Positions 1-12,000 of a stretch of 64,000 bases of DNA are shown here, piece by piece (the stretch's first letter is position 1; each line of letters starts with the position of its first letter). The notes beneath the pieces are model-generated. The model made no database searches and was not told the origin of the DNA. It saw only the letters and a program-made list of their open reading frames with translations. Both the position numbers and the translations under genes were made by a program. Source of the DNA: Emergomyces orientalis (taxonomy: Eukaryota > Ascomycota > Eurotiomycetes > Onygenales > Ajellomycetaceae); assembly GCA_002110485.1 (NCBI GenBank), contig MOWL01000092.1, forward strand, positions 124,001-188,000, given 5' to 3'.

Positions 1-1832
1 ATGTTATTCCTATTTTGAGTGTACAGCCTCGATGCCCACGGTTTTGGAAACGGCTTTCAATGATAATTTCATATATCTGTTTACAATTTTTCAATGGATC
101 TCCTTAGCAGTATTGATGGATGGTTTTATCCGACCGATGTTTCCCAAGTCGGAAAACACCATGTCGCATCCCACATTGCTGAAGCAAAAAATACTGCAAG
201 TGGGCAGTTACAGGCCTGTGTATCATTCGAATTCGATATTATTTCGATCTATTTTCTTGTCACAATGAACCCTTTGGACATAATTATGGCAGTTGGGGGG
301 AACAACGCTCCTCGCTCCTTGGCTCACCACACTCCCCAAAAGCCGTTACCAAAATACTATACTCGAGGGCCCTGGTATTGTTTATTTATATTCTGCAAAA
401 TTTATGATGGACAAACCGAACACTTCCCCTCATGAATAGAAGCATTGTGTGTCTGGATCGAGTTCCTCCATTTGTCCTGTGTTTGTCAAACTGAGCCCAT
501 GGGGAGATACGAACTGTGAAATGTTCATGTACTGGTTCGTTACAGATGCTGAATTCTGGGTTCAGAGTTTCGTACTTGCAATCTAAAGATAACCCGTGGT
601 TATTTGAATGGGAAACACAATACTTTACCCATAAAAGCAATCCCATTTCTCGTGGGAAAATTCCAAACGCTATTAAAACTTTTATCAATATACTTCTACA
701 ACCGATGTGACTGTGTGTCTCTCTCTCTCTCACACACACACTAGTCACGGAGTGAATACAGAGAAAACAGCAGGCTGTACCAGGAATTTCATGGCTTGCG
801 TATCAATCTTTTAGATCCATCTTCCCCTTTTTCCGTAACTGCCTCCCGCCTCGGTAGCGATATTTCCTGTGTCCAGATGGACAAGCTTCGCCGTTTCGAG
901 GAAATGGTAAAGCTAGGTCAACCATCGCGGAGAGTGCATATCCATGCGATGTGGCTAATTTAGTATTCAGTGGATAGGAACTGATAGGATGGAATTGGAA
1001 TTATGTGCAGTCTAATTTCCCGACGCCTAATGTTTAATATGCTCTATGTACAGTACTTTACAAAATCAAACTGTTTGACAATGCAGTTAGTTTCCTTGCA
1101 CCTTTCATCAAGAAATTCAAACTGGCTGCGATGATGCAGAATGCCCGCTTCCTCCGTGCTGTGCGTCCGAGCGAAGTTGATATGATTAGAATTATTGCCC
1201 CAACAATCGGCCTCCCGACTTCTCTAACTGGGGTTCCAGGGGATGACTGTAAGCATCAACATTACCTCTTTTTTCATTATTTTTTTTTAAAATTATTGAG
1301 AATAGTAGTAGTTAAGTCTACATATACTCGTTCTTGGAAGAATGCTTGTTGTGAGTGAGAGTTTGAACACAGCGATAATGGGCATGAGCATTGTTTTACA
1401 TGTCCAGAGCAAGAGCAGCTCGAACTTGCGGCCAGAACGCGGTGACTGTCGACTTAAGGGGGTGGTTCAAATTGTAGTGTGCAACAAACACTAGCGTTTA
1501 AAAGACGGGAGGTAATATTCTTGCAATGCTTCCAGCGATCTGATCAATACTATCATGGACCCCATGCAATTTCCTTATTGAGTAGCGTTCATGATGGGAA
1601 AAAGAAAGAGAGGACGGTACAGGTCTGACGTAGAGCGGTGCGGCATCAGTGGTCGGAATTAGGTTATTCCCCGCAACCGCCTGCCAAACGTCGACCAGAA
1701 TACCAAAATTCCCAGAGGTTCAAACTTCAAAGCCCAGGGGAATATTTGAACTGTATCCCCGCTATTAACTCATAAATAACTGGATTACCGGATGATTTAA
1801 ATAACAAATTAAAATATATACATGACGAAAAA
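1..1832. other. Intergenic region without a supported gene
   Basis: Several short overlapping open frames occur on both strands, but none shows a recognisable domain or a consistent splice pattern. A pyrimidine/purine dinucleotide tract lies near 713-742. The last few hundred bases are presumably the promoter and leader of TSR3. I see nothing else. Confidence 0.5.
713..742. repeat. Dinucleotide microsatellite (GT/CT then CA)
   Basis: A short run of GT and CT units switches directly to about five CA units. It lies in non-coding sequence and is a simple microsatellite. Confidence 0.8.
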
Positions 1833-3186
1833 ATGGTTCGACACAAGAAAGACAACTTTGGCAAACGCGGAAAAAGCAACTTCGCATCACAACCCCGCCA
1901 ACAGCGATTCCCACGGGACTCCTCTGTCGATAACGACCCAGGCGTGCCCAAAAAACTCCCCTTCAGAGCTGCCTGTTGGGACCTAGGCCATTGTGATCCT
2001 AAGCGGTGTTCCGGGAAGAAACTGATGCAGCATGGCGTTATGCGTGAGCTACAGATCGGGCAGAAGTTTGCGGGGGTGGTTATTTCGTGAGTTATTTCTA
2101 CAGACATACTATTATTATAGGATTACATCTTTCAGACTTTTTTTCTTGATATGTTCATTTTTTGCTTCTTCTTTATACTGATCTCTCTCTTCTTTCTCTG
2201 AATGCTAGACCGAACGCGAAGCGCACGATCTCCCCGGCCGATAATGAGTTGTTAGAACAATTTGGGGCTGCCGTGGTGGAATGTTCGTGGGTGAGGACTC
2301 AGGAAGTACCCTGGTCGAAAATTGGGGGGAAATGCGAGAGGTTATGTGAGTTCCTTCTCTCCTCCTTGTGCTACAATTGGGACACTTTTTTTTTGGGGGG
2401 GGGGGGGGGAGAACAACCACAACTTTCTTACAAGACATTCTAGTACCTTACCTCGTCGCTGCAAACTCAGTCAACTACGGACGTCCCTGGCGATTAAACT
2501 GCGCAGAGGCCCTGGCGGCGGCCTTCTATATATGTGGACATGAGGATTGGGCTGCGGAGGTTCTGAAAAATTTTTCGTACGGCAGGGCGTTCTTGGAGAT
2601 CAATTCACAACTTTTGAAACGATATGCTGCATGTAAAACGGAAGAGGAAGTGAAGAATACGCAGGAGCATTGGCTGGAGAAAATCGAAAGGGAATATTCC
2701 GAGAGTCGGGTGGAGAAAGGGCCGGATGATATGTGGACTATTGGGAATACGAATAGACGGGATATACCAGACTCGGACGATGAGGAGGAAGGAGATGATG
2801 AAGATGACGAGGGTTCTGAAGGAGGGGGGGAGGAGGGAGAAGAGGAGGATTATTCAGGGAGAGACCCATATGCGCTCCCTGTGGAATCAGATGATGAAGA
2901 GGAGATGGCAGAATTACGGCGGAGGGTGCTAAATTCGAAGCCGTTTACGAATGTTGCAGCGGATGAAACAACATCGAAGCCACAGCTGGAGATAGTTAAG
3001 AGGCCAGAAACATCAAGGACCGGGGTCGCCGAGGCAGCTTTGGGGTCTAGACAGGTCAACATTGCTGGTGATGATGACAATGGCGAAGATAGTGAAGATG
3101 ACGGTGAAGACGAGGCCTTTGACAAGGTCATTAATGCCACCATCACCACCGACCGGACAGGAATTCTTACGAAGCCGCGGAGATAA
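1833..3186 (+). CDS. TSR3: 18S rRNA aminocarboxypropyltransferase Tsr3
   Basis: Tsr3 transfers the 3-amino-3-carboxypropyl group of S-adenosylmethionine to the hypermodified pseudouridine of 18S rRNA during late, cytoplasmic 40S maturation. Exons are 1833-2086, 2209-2345 and 2444-3186, giving 377 residues. The family signature DLGHCDPKRCSGKKL lies near residues 50-65. The motif with SPADNELLEQFGAAVVECSW, followed by GGKCERL and LPYLVAANSVNYGRPWRLNC, spans the second splice junction and fixes it exactly. The core ends around residue 220. The C-terminal third is a highly acidic low-complexity tail of D/E and G residues, which is common in fungal orthologues. The start ATG at 1833 gives a basic N-terminus (MVRHKKDNFGKRGK), as in relatives. 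Intron 2 contains an unusual T9-G15 run just before its acceptor. Identification is secure. Confidence 0.95.
2386..2409 (+). repeat. T9-G15 homopolymer run inside TSR3 intron 2
   Basis: Nine T are followed by fifteen G, about 35 bases upstream of the intron 2 acceptor AG at 2442-2443. The T run could serve as the polypyrimidine tract. The G run is capable of G-quadruplex formation and is prone to slippage. Confidence 0.85.
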
Positions 3187-4101
3187 CATGACAGAACCCA
3201 GTATGACGTTTTCCTTCAATCACATATGTGACTATCTGTGCACCCTTTTTTTGCGGTCCCGCCACAGGCGCCCCTGTAAAGGAAAGGCTACCTTCTTTTA
3301 ATTTTTAATTTTTAATTTTTTTCAGTACACGAATTCCGCCGGCGAACATGGATTATGGCCCTAGCAGTCACATAATTTTAGCGTTCTGTGATGGTCGTAT
3401 ATGTCAGCGTCTTCATGATCAGTGGGCTAACTATTTGTCTACATGTCACTACTGCGTTTCGATAGTTCGTCGTAGCTCTTATTTTGGCAGGGGATATTGT
3501 CCATAAATCTGTACAGACTCTGGTACACGGGACATCAGTTACCCTGCCCGCTTTGTTCCCTTTAGGTTGCCAAGACATCCAGATCAGATTTTCCGGAATT
3601 ACAATGATCCGCCGCACCGCCGCAGTTACCCGCCACCCGCCACCGCCCCAGGCCCGACTCGGCAAGGGCAGACCATCCGCAACCTCCTCCTCGCGTTGCT
3701 CCCAGCACACCTGCGCATCTTGCTGTCTCCGTTCTCCAATCTACGAAGCCGTTCCAAAGTGTGCGTTGCTTCGTCCAGCCCCGGCCCCCCCCCCCGCTTG
3801 GCTCCTTGTCTGCCCGATTATTTGTTCCAGATAGGAAGACAAACCCCTGTCTCCCTCCGTCTTCTGTCAGGCGCACGAGGGGTCGCTATTTGGTAAAGGT
3901 CAACCCCAGATTGCTCCAAGCACCGGCACACTCCCCTTCCCCATGTGAGGACTGGATTTACCATCCCGTATTTTATATACTCATCAAATTACTTAAGGGC
4001 TAAAATTGTTGATTGTTGCTCTTTCGTAAGGGCTGTGTTCACTGACATTAATACATGATGGATGATAGTCTCGTGACCTGCAAGGGCGGGTTAGGGGCAA
4101 C
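3187..4101. other. Intergenic region between TSR3 and the SPT10-like gene
   Basis: The segment around 3560-3900 is GC-rich and open in several frames on both strands, giving proline- or arginine-rich translations without a domain. I treat these as composition shadows. The region probably holds the TSR3 3' end and the leader and promoter of the next gene. Confidence 0.5.
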
Positions 4102-5928
4102 ATGCCCGCTGTCAATGAGGACCCAGCTGGGCCCCTGATATACCGTACATCGGGCCAGCTGCCGTATCCTGACCCGGCTAATCCCCAACTGCCATCCAAC
4201 ATATACCCCCGCCAGGTGACGCTTAGAGATCGAGTCACTGTCGCGACCCTAGTCCCATTCTCTTCCCCTGAAGATGTGCCCCTGTCCCTCCTGGGTTATC
4301 TATGCGACCAGCTTAATAAGGAAATTGAAATGGGAGACACATATCCCATGATCGATCCCATCTCCCTTGACTCCTTTGGTCCCTATTGGTTTTCAAATTT
4401 TGGTGCTGTGATGCTGCTTGGTGACATCAATAGTATCCATGAAGTCCAGGCCATGGGGAGAATGGGGACCGATTGGAGGAAGATCTGCCTGGGGAGCTTT
4501 AATATTAAGCCTAACTATCCTGGGCGTAGCAGTCATGTTTGTAATGGGACTTTTCTTGTCACTGATGCGTCGCGGAATCGGGGTGTAGGGCGGCTAATGG
4601 GAGAATGTTATCTGGAATGGGCGCCTCTGTTGGTTAGTTATCATCCGTGTCCTTATATATATATTTCCGACTAGGGCTGACTTTATACCAAAACGAAGGG
4701 CTATACTTACTCTGTTTTTAATCTCGTTTATGAGACCAATGTGGCATCCTGTCGGATTTGGGATGCGTTGGGATTTAAACGCATTGGCAAAGTGCCAGGA
4801 TGTGGAAACCTCCGATCACATCCCAACCAACCCGTTGACGGGATCATATATGGGCGAGATTTAGGCCCAGAAGGTGAAGATTTTGTGTCAGAAGAGCGGT
4901 TTGATAAAATTCGATATTATCTGAAGCATTCAAAGTATCCAAGTGGCGCAGACCGTGCGGAGAAGAGCCGCCTAAGGAGTGCCGCTACCCACTATAAACT
5001 AGTCGGTGGGCAGAATGGAGAACCCGAGAAGTTGATGCTAAAGGACAAGGAGGTGGTATCGGATCCTCAGCAACAATATGAGATTGCACGCCAAATCCAT
5101 CTCCAGCAACACGGGGGTATCAATAAGACTACGGCCACCATTGCGTTGAAGTATCACTGGGTCCGTATCAAAGAAACAGTTAGCATGGTCATCAAGAACT
5201 GCCCACAGTGCAAGGAAACTCCAAAAGTTCCTCCGACCAACTCCAGCCCCAATTCCAACTCCAACTCAATCTCTCACTCAATCTCTCACTCAATCTCTCA
5301 TTCTATCTCAAACTCACTTTCCAACCCAATCTCCCAATCAACATCCAACTCCAACTCAGAAACCTGCCTCCCCCGACGAGAAAAATCTTCAAGCTCGCGC
5401 GAGCGGACAACATACGACCTACCCACAAATGGCTTCGACACACCTCCGGACCAACTCCTCACCAACCAAGAGGAATACGACAAAGACAACCCATTTGGCA
5501 CCACACACCCACAAATGATGCACGCACCCGTCGACGACGCCATGACTGCCTACGCCGACATCCCCCTCGACCCACAAATAATGGACGACATCCAGCAACA
5601 CCTCCCACCATTCCAGGACCATCACCACCACCACCATAACCCCCACCATCATCACCACAACGCCGTAGACCCATATGGCGCCAGCAGCCTGCATGACCCG
5701 CACAGTTTACAGCACGAATTCGACCATACCACCGCCACCATGCAGCACCATGATCATTCTAATGACTATCAGGTCCCTGACAATATAGCTTCTCAGGCCG
5801 CTGAGGCGTTGCACCAACAGACGATACGCTTAGTGAGTAGCGGGCGGATGACGAGTGAATCGGAACTGCACCAGGAATTGCTTAATGCGGCTTTTGGGAG
5901 TCCGGATGATCCGCCTTTTAGTACATGA
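4102..5928 (+). CDS. SPT10-like GNAT acetyltransferase with integrase-type H2C2 zinc finger
   Basis: Exons 4102-4632 and 4699-5928 encode 586 residues. In the 66-bp intron GCTGAC serves as branch site and the acceptor is AAG at 4696-4698. The N-terminal half is a GNAT-like fold: LVTDASRNRGVGRLMGECYL resembles the acetyl-CoA loop, followed by YETNVASCRIWDALGFKRIG, the usual C-terminal GNAT segment. Around residues 315-370 a retroviral/retrotransposon integrase-like zinc finger follows, with HLQQHGGINKT and later CPQC giving the H-H-C-C ligands. This order matches Spt10, the yeast histone-promoter activator, and its filamentous-fungal relatives. A low-complexity linker follows (NS/IS/HS repeats from a 12-bp tandem repeat, then a histidine-rich stretch), then a conserved-looking tail. 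A role in transcription is inferred from the architecture. Orthology to SPT10 itself is probable, not proven. Confidence 0.8.
5265..5300 (+). repeat. 12-bp tandem repeat coding for (S)ISHS units
   Basis: There are three perfect copies of a 12-mer (ctcaatctctca), with degenerate copies continuing to about 5350. It encodes the serine/isoleucine/histidine linker of the SPT10-like protein. The period of 12 keeps frame, so copy-number change would be tolerated. Confidence 0.85.
5620..5661 (+). repeat. CAC/CAT trinucleotide tract (poly-histidine)
   Basis: Two runs of CAC/CAT codons are separated by N-P. They encode about eleven histidines within the SPT10-like protein. Confidence 0.85.
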
Positions 5929-6696
5929 TATTAGTTTCTGGCTGTTTTCTTTGGTTATTATTATGATTGTTCTAATTTTGGGTAAATATATATTTTGGGC
6001 TAAGGGGGTGGTAGTGTATTCATTTCCCTAACGACGACCTCCCTGTTGTCCGTGCTCCCTTTGGGGTTGTTTTGAGGTTGTTTTTTTTTTGGTTATGCTT
6101 TTCTCTCTTCGGGTGTTTGCCCTTTTACTACCTCCAGGTGTTGATGTGATTTTTGGGTATGGATTGCGATCAGTTTTTCTTTATTGTCTTCATACTTGTT
6201 AGGGGCCTCTTTTTTTGGTGTCTAACCCAATATATATAGACCTGCATTGGGGGATATGAGTATGAATTTATGACAGAATTGGATGATGCGTATATGAATT
6301 AACGTGTTCCTTTTCCCCATTTATTGAATTTACCTAGATATTCTGTACGAGATATTTCACAAGCGGTGTAAATAAGAGAGATATAAATCTGTTCGCTGGT
6401 GGTTGTAAAATCGAGGGGTTGCCCCTCGGCGCCTGATTGGCTGGGCCTCCACTAGAGACAGCTCAGGGAAATTTTGGAACAAGAACGAATATATGAGAAT
6501 TTGGTGGACTGGAGGAGCTTCAGTCAAACACACCACCACCACCACCACCACCTCACCGCCTCCGTCTTATCCCTCTACCACGATACCGCATCACTCTTCG
6601 CTTGGAAAGGGAGTATACGGTGGGAATACTTTCTGTTCTCTTTCTTCCCCCTGTTGCTCCATACGCTTCTGCGTGTGTTAAACCCCTCCCACAACC
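5929..6696. other. Intergenic: SPT10-like 3' region and CCT7 promoter/leader
   Basis: T-rich sequence follows the SPT10-like stop codon. A CAC trinucleotide run at 6529-6553 sits about 145 bases before the CCT7 start, presumably in the promoter or leader. Open frames over this run are artefacts of the repeat. Confidence 0.6.
6529..6553 (+). repeat. CAC trinucleotide tract upstream of CCT7
   Basis: About eight CAC/ACC units lie in presumed 5' leader or promoter sequence of CCT7. Confidence 0.8.
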
Positions 6697-9014
6697 ATGG
6701 CCTTCACTGGCCAGACTCCCACGATCATTGTCTTGAAGGAAGGTCAGTTCGTCCCTTCTACTTACATTCTTCTACCTACCCATGGTTTATACGCGCTATT
6801 CCTGCTCATATGATATTTTGGGATATATGCTGATGTTCAATGTGCGTGTTTGCGGGTTTATTTTTTATCATACAGGCACGGATACATCCCAAGGCAAGGG
6901 CCAAATAATATCCAACATCAACGCTTGTCTCGCAATCCAGTCGACGATTAAGGGAACCCTCGGCCCCTATGGCGGAGATCTATTAATGGTAGATGCGAAC
7001 GGGCATCAGACTATTACCAATGATGGGGCGACGGTTATGAAGGTTAGTTTGGACGTTGCGTTGTGGTTTTACTGTTTTATCTGTATTTTTTTCCTACAAC
7101 GGAATTCGCCTTTCCATTTATTATATTCCCCATTGGCAAGATACGTACAACATGCCAATTATGAGACGCAACAAACACTAACACGAAAAAAAACCAATAA
7201 ATTCCCAGCTCCTCGACATCGTCCACCCTGCCGCCCGCATCCTCACAGACATCGCCAGATCCCAAGACGCCGAAGTCGGCGACGGGACAACCTCCGTCGT
7301 CGTGCTCGCCGGGGAGATATTGAAGGAGGTCCGTGACGCCGTCGAGCAAGGTGTCAGCTCGCAGATCATCATCAAGGGCCTGCGAAGGGCGTGTGCACTG
7401 GCAGTCAACCGCATCAAGGAGATTGCTGTCGATCTGCGCAGTACGCATGGGAATCTGGAGACAAAGGTGGAAACGCTGCGACGGTTGGCGGGGACAGCGA
7501 TGAATAGCAAGTTGATTAAGCGGAATTCGAATTTTTTTACGAAGAGTTAGTTCTTTGTCCCTTTTTGTGCTGCTCTGGGTTACTGGGGTGTTTAGATTTT
7601 GGGTTTGCGTTTGGTTTTTTAATATACGGGAGATGTACTGACTTTGTTTCGCAGTGGTGGTCGATGCTGTCTTATCTCTGGACCAGGAGGACTTGAATGA
7701 GAAACTCATTGGTGTGAAGAAGGTTACTGGCGGTGCTCTTCAGGAATCCCTCTTCATTAATGGTGTTGCGTTCAAGAAGACATTCTCATATGCCGGTTTC
7801 GAACAACAGCCGAAGTCCTTCAAGAATCCGAAGATTGTGTGTCTGAATGTTGAGCTGGAGCTGAAGAGCGAGAAGGACAATGCAGAAGTGCGCGTGGAGC
7901 AGGTATCAGAGTACCAAGCCATTGTCGATGCGGAATGGCAAATCATCTTCAATAAGATGGAGGCCCTCTACAAAACCGGTGCGAAGGTGGTTCTGAGCAA
8001 ACTCCCCATTGGTGACTTGGCAACACAGTACGATTATATCCCCTCCCTTTTTCCATCTTTTTAAAGCCCCCAAAAGTATACTGACAAACCCCCAGATATT
8101 TCGCCGACCGTGACATCTTTTGTGCTGGTCGCGTCGCTTCCGACGACATGGAGCGCGTCTGCCAGGCCACCGGCGCCTCCACTCAATCCACATGCACAGA
8201 CATCCAAGACCACCACCTGGGAACCTGCGGCGCCTTCGAAGAGCGCCAAATCGGCAGCGAGCGCTTCAACATCTTCTCCGACTGTCCCGCCGCCCAAACC
8301 TGCACCCTCGTCCTCCGAGGCGGCGCCGAACAGTTCATCGCAGAGGCCGAACGCAGTCTCCACGACGCCATCATGATCGTCAAGCGCGCGCTTCGAAACA
8401 CGAACGTTGTCGCGGGCGGTGGTGCGACGGAGATGGATCTCTCCGGATACCTGCACAGCTACGCAGATCGGAACGTGCCGCATAAGCAACAGGCAGTCGT
8501 CAAGGCGTTTGCGAAGGCACTGGAGGTCATCCCCCGCCAGCTATGTGACAATGCTGGCTTTGATGCGACGGATATCCTTAACCGGCTTCGCGTGGAACAT
8601 CGGAAAGGGAATGTGTGGGCTGGTGTTGATTTTGATAATGAGGGAGTTCGGGATAATATGGAGGCCTTTGTGTGGGAACCTAGTCTTGTCAAAGTTAATG
8701 CTATCCAGGCTGCTGTTGAGGCGGCGTGTTTGATTTTAAGTGTCGATGAGACTATCAGTACGTTCCCTTCCCAATTTCTACCCTCTTCTTGCTTTGGGAT
8801 TATCTGTGGATATCGAGTTTTCTACTCCGCCTCTTCCTCCCATTTCCTTCTCTCATTTCCAATATTCCAAAATTCTATGATGACAACTAATCCATTAACT
8901 TCACAAACAGAAAACGAAGAGTCCCAAGCGCCACAGGGGCCTCAGCAGGGTCTGCCACAGGGAGCTGCCCAAAGAGTTCTGCGCGGCAGAGGAAGGGGAA
9001 TGCCGAGGAGATAG
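6697..9014 (+). CDS. CCT7: T-complex protein 1 subunit eta (CCT7/TRiC)
   Basis: This is the eta subunit of the cytosolic hetero-oligomeric chaperonin that folds actin, tubulin and WD40 proteins with ATP. Six exons (6697-6742, 6876-7042, 7209-7545, 7655-8027, 8096-8757, 8911-9014) give 562 residues, close to the usual 550-560. The eta-type start VLKEGTDTSQGKGQ crosses the first intron. The group II nucleotide-binding motifs follow: TLGPYGGD, NDGATVMK, and EVGDGTTSVVVLAGE with the catalytic aspartate. The apical domain carries KKVTGGALQESLFINGVAF. VVAGGGATEMDLS and DNAGFDATDILNRLR lie in the C-terminal equatorial half, and DETI is split by the last intron. The C-terminus ends in the arginine/glycine tail RGRGRGMPRR, typical of fungal eta subunits. 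All six exon phases agree. Identification is secure. Confidence 0.96.
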
Positions 9015-12000
9015 GATAGATTGCATGGTTGTTATCGTTTGGTTCAATGTATGCCGCTCTAATTAGCATATTTTTAACTAGTGGGCCGGCGACGGTACGT
9101 CTATTACTGAAGCATAGAAAGAAAATATATATATAAGAGCAGCGCATTGTTCTTCTTTTCACAGTTTTTCTTTTCGTTCAATTGCTACATTATCCCCTCT
9201 CTTTAAATCTTGAAATTTTAAAGAAGTTGAACTAATTCCTGTTGATATATTTAAGGTTACTGTGATGATCATCAGAAAGGATAATATGGGTTGAAGGTCA
9301 TGCTTCTGGGATTTGAAGGATAGCCTAAAACTTGAATTATCACACACAACAGCCATAAATGAAAAGAAACCCAAGTGAAAAATGTGAAAAATGTGATTTT
9401 TATTTATTTTAATATTCAGCGGCCACCATGCATTGGTTTCGTTTCCTGATTGCTGGCCGAACATCCCCGAGGAAGAATGTTGAGAGGGAGCTCCTGTCTT
9501 TGCCTCTCTTTTAAATAAAACGTTGGAACCTGTGCCATATCATAAATTCACCAGCCAACCATGTCACGTTGCACTCCATATCTCCAGACACAAAAAAAAA
9601 AAAGAAAAGAAAAATATTAAAAGGAAAAAACAAAACAATGTGGTATTTATACACCGCCACACCTTGAACCTCCCAATCCTCCCCATCCCCAATCCAGCCC
9701 TTTCCCGCTCATTTTCCCGCACGATCCACAGACTATTTGGGAACAAACTGTGGCTTTATCACCCCCTAACCCATGATTCCATCCCATTTCGGAGGATGGG
9801 CGCCAGAAGGAAACGCCAAGCGCGGGAACGCGTACCTCCGTTCCATATTTTTTTTTTAAAAAGAAAGTAAAAATATGTTGTTACACGCCGCAGCTGTGGC
9901 TGATGCTTGCATCAACCAGATCGCCATCCAAGCGATCTGCTGCATTCCGCAGTATGCACGGTACCCTTTTCGTCCATTTTCGCCTCTCCGACCCGGGGGG
10001 GAGATCCTTTGCAAGCATTTCTTGTTCAAATTTAAAAACAAGGAAAAAAACAAAGTGCGATGATGTCCATGGCCGTAGAGGTTCTAGCCAGCCACGACAA
10101 TGTTGTTTGGTGAGTAACCCGCTAACGGCGGAGTCCGACTCACGGACCAAGAAGTTGAAGGTTTTTAGCTGACGTGCCAAGAGCGTGGAAAGAGGACAAT
10201 ATGTGGGTTTTTTTTTTTTTTTTTTGTATTTGCTTTTTTTGGAGTTCGGCAGGTCCGTGGTGTAATTTTCCAATAAATATTTATATCGACACACTGGTAT
10301 TCGCAAGTGGTGGTTTGTTGGACGGGGACTATACGGTCTTTACAAGCTACAGGTGCAGGGAATAATGATAGTGACCGGACACTGGTAACTAGGTTTGGTT
10401 CGCTGAGCGGGTAGACGAACATTTACCCGGAATGCAAGAGTTTATATCTTCTCTTCTATGTCCATCTGCATAGTTATTAGAGTTGAGATACTGGAGGGGC
10501 GGACATGCTATGATCAAGGCCTTAGCATTCTTGCAAAGTGTGAGCGTTCGGAACGCACCTCCCTCCGGTGTCCAATGATTTCTCACCTCAAAGCATCTGC
10601 TGTGGAAAAATCCACCAACTCAATCTGATGGCAAACTCGCCCCAGGAAAGTCTTCTTGCGCTCCAGCCAATCGAAGAATTGCTCCAAAATCGCAATTGAA
10701 GCCTGGTCTCTGTCATATTTTCTTCAGAATCGGGCTCTTCGAAAATGCTTGTAAGGTCGTCAGCGAACCCCTGTCTTCAGGGTTGAGCATGGGAGCTGAC
10801 AGAGTGTTCTTGTTGTTTGCATTGATCCCTATATGGTGGACAAATCTCGACGGGAGGAGATAGTATGGAAGATGTTCCTTTTCTCAATTACTAGGCTATG
10901 CTTTCTCAAATGACATCCCCTTGAATGTCTATTTATGTTTCTGTTATTCAAGAAACTGCGCCAGAATTGCTGAGTTGTATACCGAACCATTTGGGCAATA
11001 GAGGAGATGGGGAATTCATGAAAATGGCTCCCAAAATACAGAAAGAGGGAGCTTCAATCTATTTTTTCTGAATTAGCGTTGAAAGAGGATGGATTGCTCC
11101 TCGTTGCCTGGTTGGTGAGTGTTTCTAGTGGCGGACATGCCTGTGGCTAGCTTCCATAGTCGGTCAGTTTGTAGCTAGTGGGGCCTCAGGCATGGAAGGA
11201 TAAAATGTCGTGGACCTCGCCACCATCCTCGTCATCCCATGAATGGCGGTAATGCATTTAAGCTATTGGGGGCAGCCACGATGTAAAAAGGAAAAAAAGT
11301 TAGATTGATTGGATTCGATTGATTCAACTTCGAAAGTACAACAATCTCGGATTCGGAATGGAAACCCCGGTTGAGCCAGCGTGGCACTGTAGTACCGTAG
11401 TTAGTTACATGTATGTGCAGACAATGGTGTTTATCATCCCTACCAATGACTCTGTGGGGAGGGATTGACAACTGGAGAACTCTGTTCGCGAAAATAAATT
11501 GATGATCGATTGTTGAAATTTTTTTCCCCCTGCGGAACCCCTTTCTACATCCCTGTTGGAACAGTTCGTGAAAAAATAATTATGAGCGACTTACCTGTCA
11601 AACCATGTCCAATAATAGAGCTCAGCAATTTCTTGGTATTTTGAAGCAACTGAGGACAACCCGCCTGATTGGATCTGAAGCAACTCGTGCGCGAGTGGAC
11701 TAGAGGCTCAAATCCCACCTGGAGACCGGGATCCCTGTAGGATATTGGGTTGGACATTGCTTGTTGGGTCTTGATTGATACGCGGATGCCATGCCTGTGG
11801 ACACTCAGGCTGCGCTGCGCAGACATTCAAGACGCAGCCGACGAGGAGTTCGGAATAGCAGGTAGTTAGTTAACTGCCTTCGGCAGAGCAGTATGGATGT
11901 ATGTAAGAAGATGGTTGGAAACAAAACAAAACTTGCCGATGCATTGCTTCTTTTATTTTCTTTTTTCTTTCTTCATTTTGCTTTTGGTTTGTTTGACAAA

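Noticed and set aside
94..748. Overlapping open frames of 113-120 codons on both strands at the left edge
   Set aside because: No domain, strongly overlapping on opposite strands, and no plausible splice partners.
1727..2107. 126-codon minus-strand frame over TSR3 exon 1
   Set aside because: Antisense shadow of a well-conserved coding exon.
3484..3896. Three overlapping proline/arginine-rich frames between TSR3 and the SPT10-like gene
   Set aside because: Open because of high GC in this stretch; present in three frames and both strands without a family.
5208..5703. Alternative frames through the SPT10-like low-complexity linker
   Set aside because: Repeats remove stop codons from other frames; the main frame continues from the conserved domains.
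6474..6833. Histidine-rich frame upstream of and over the CCT7 start
   Set aside because: Created by the CAC repeat and running into intron 1 of CCT7.
8061..8489. 142-codon minus-strand frame inside CCT7
   Set aside because: Antisense shadow of CCT7 exon 5, which has clear family motifs.
11690..11730. tRNA-like B-box (GGCTCAAATCC) with a preceding GCGAGTGG
   Set aside because: The A-box/B-box spacing is far too short and no cloverleaf can be drawn.
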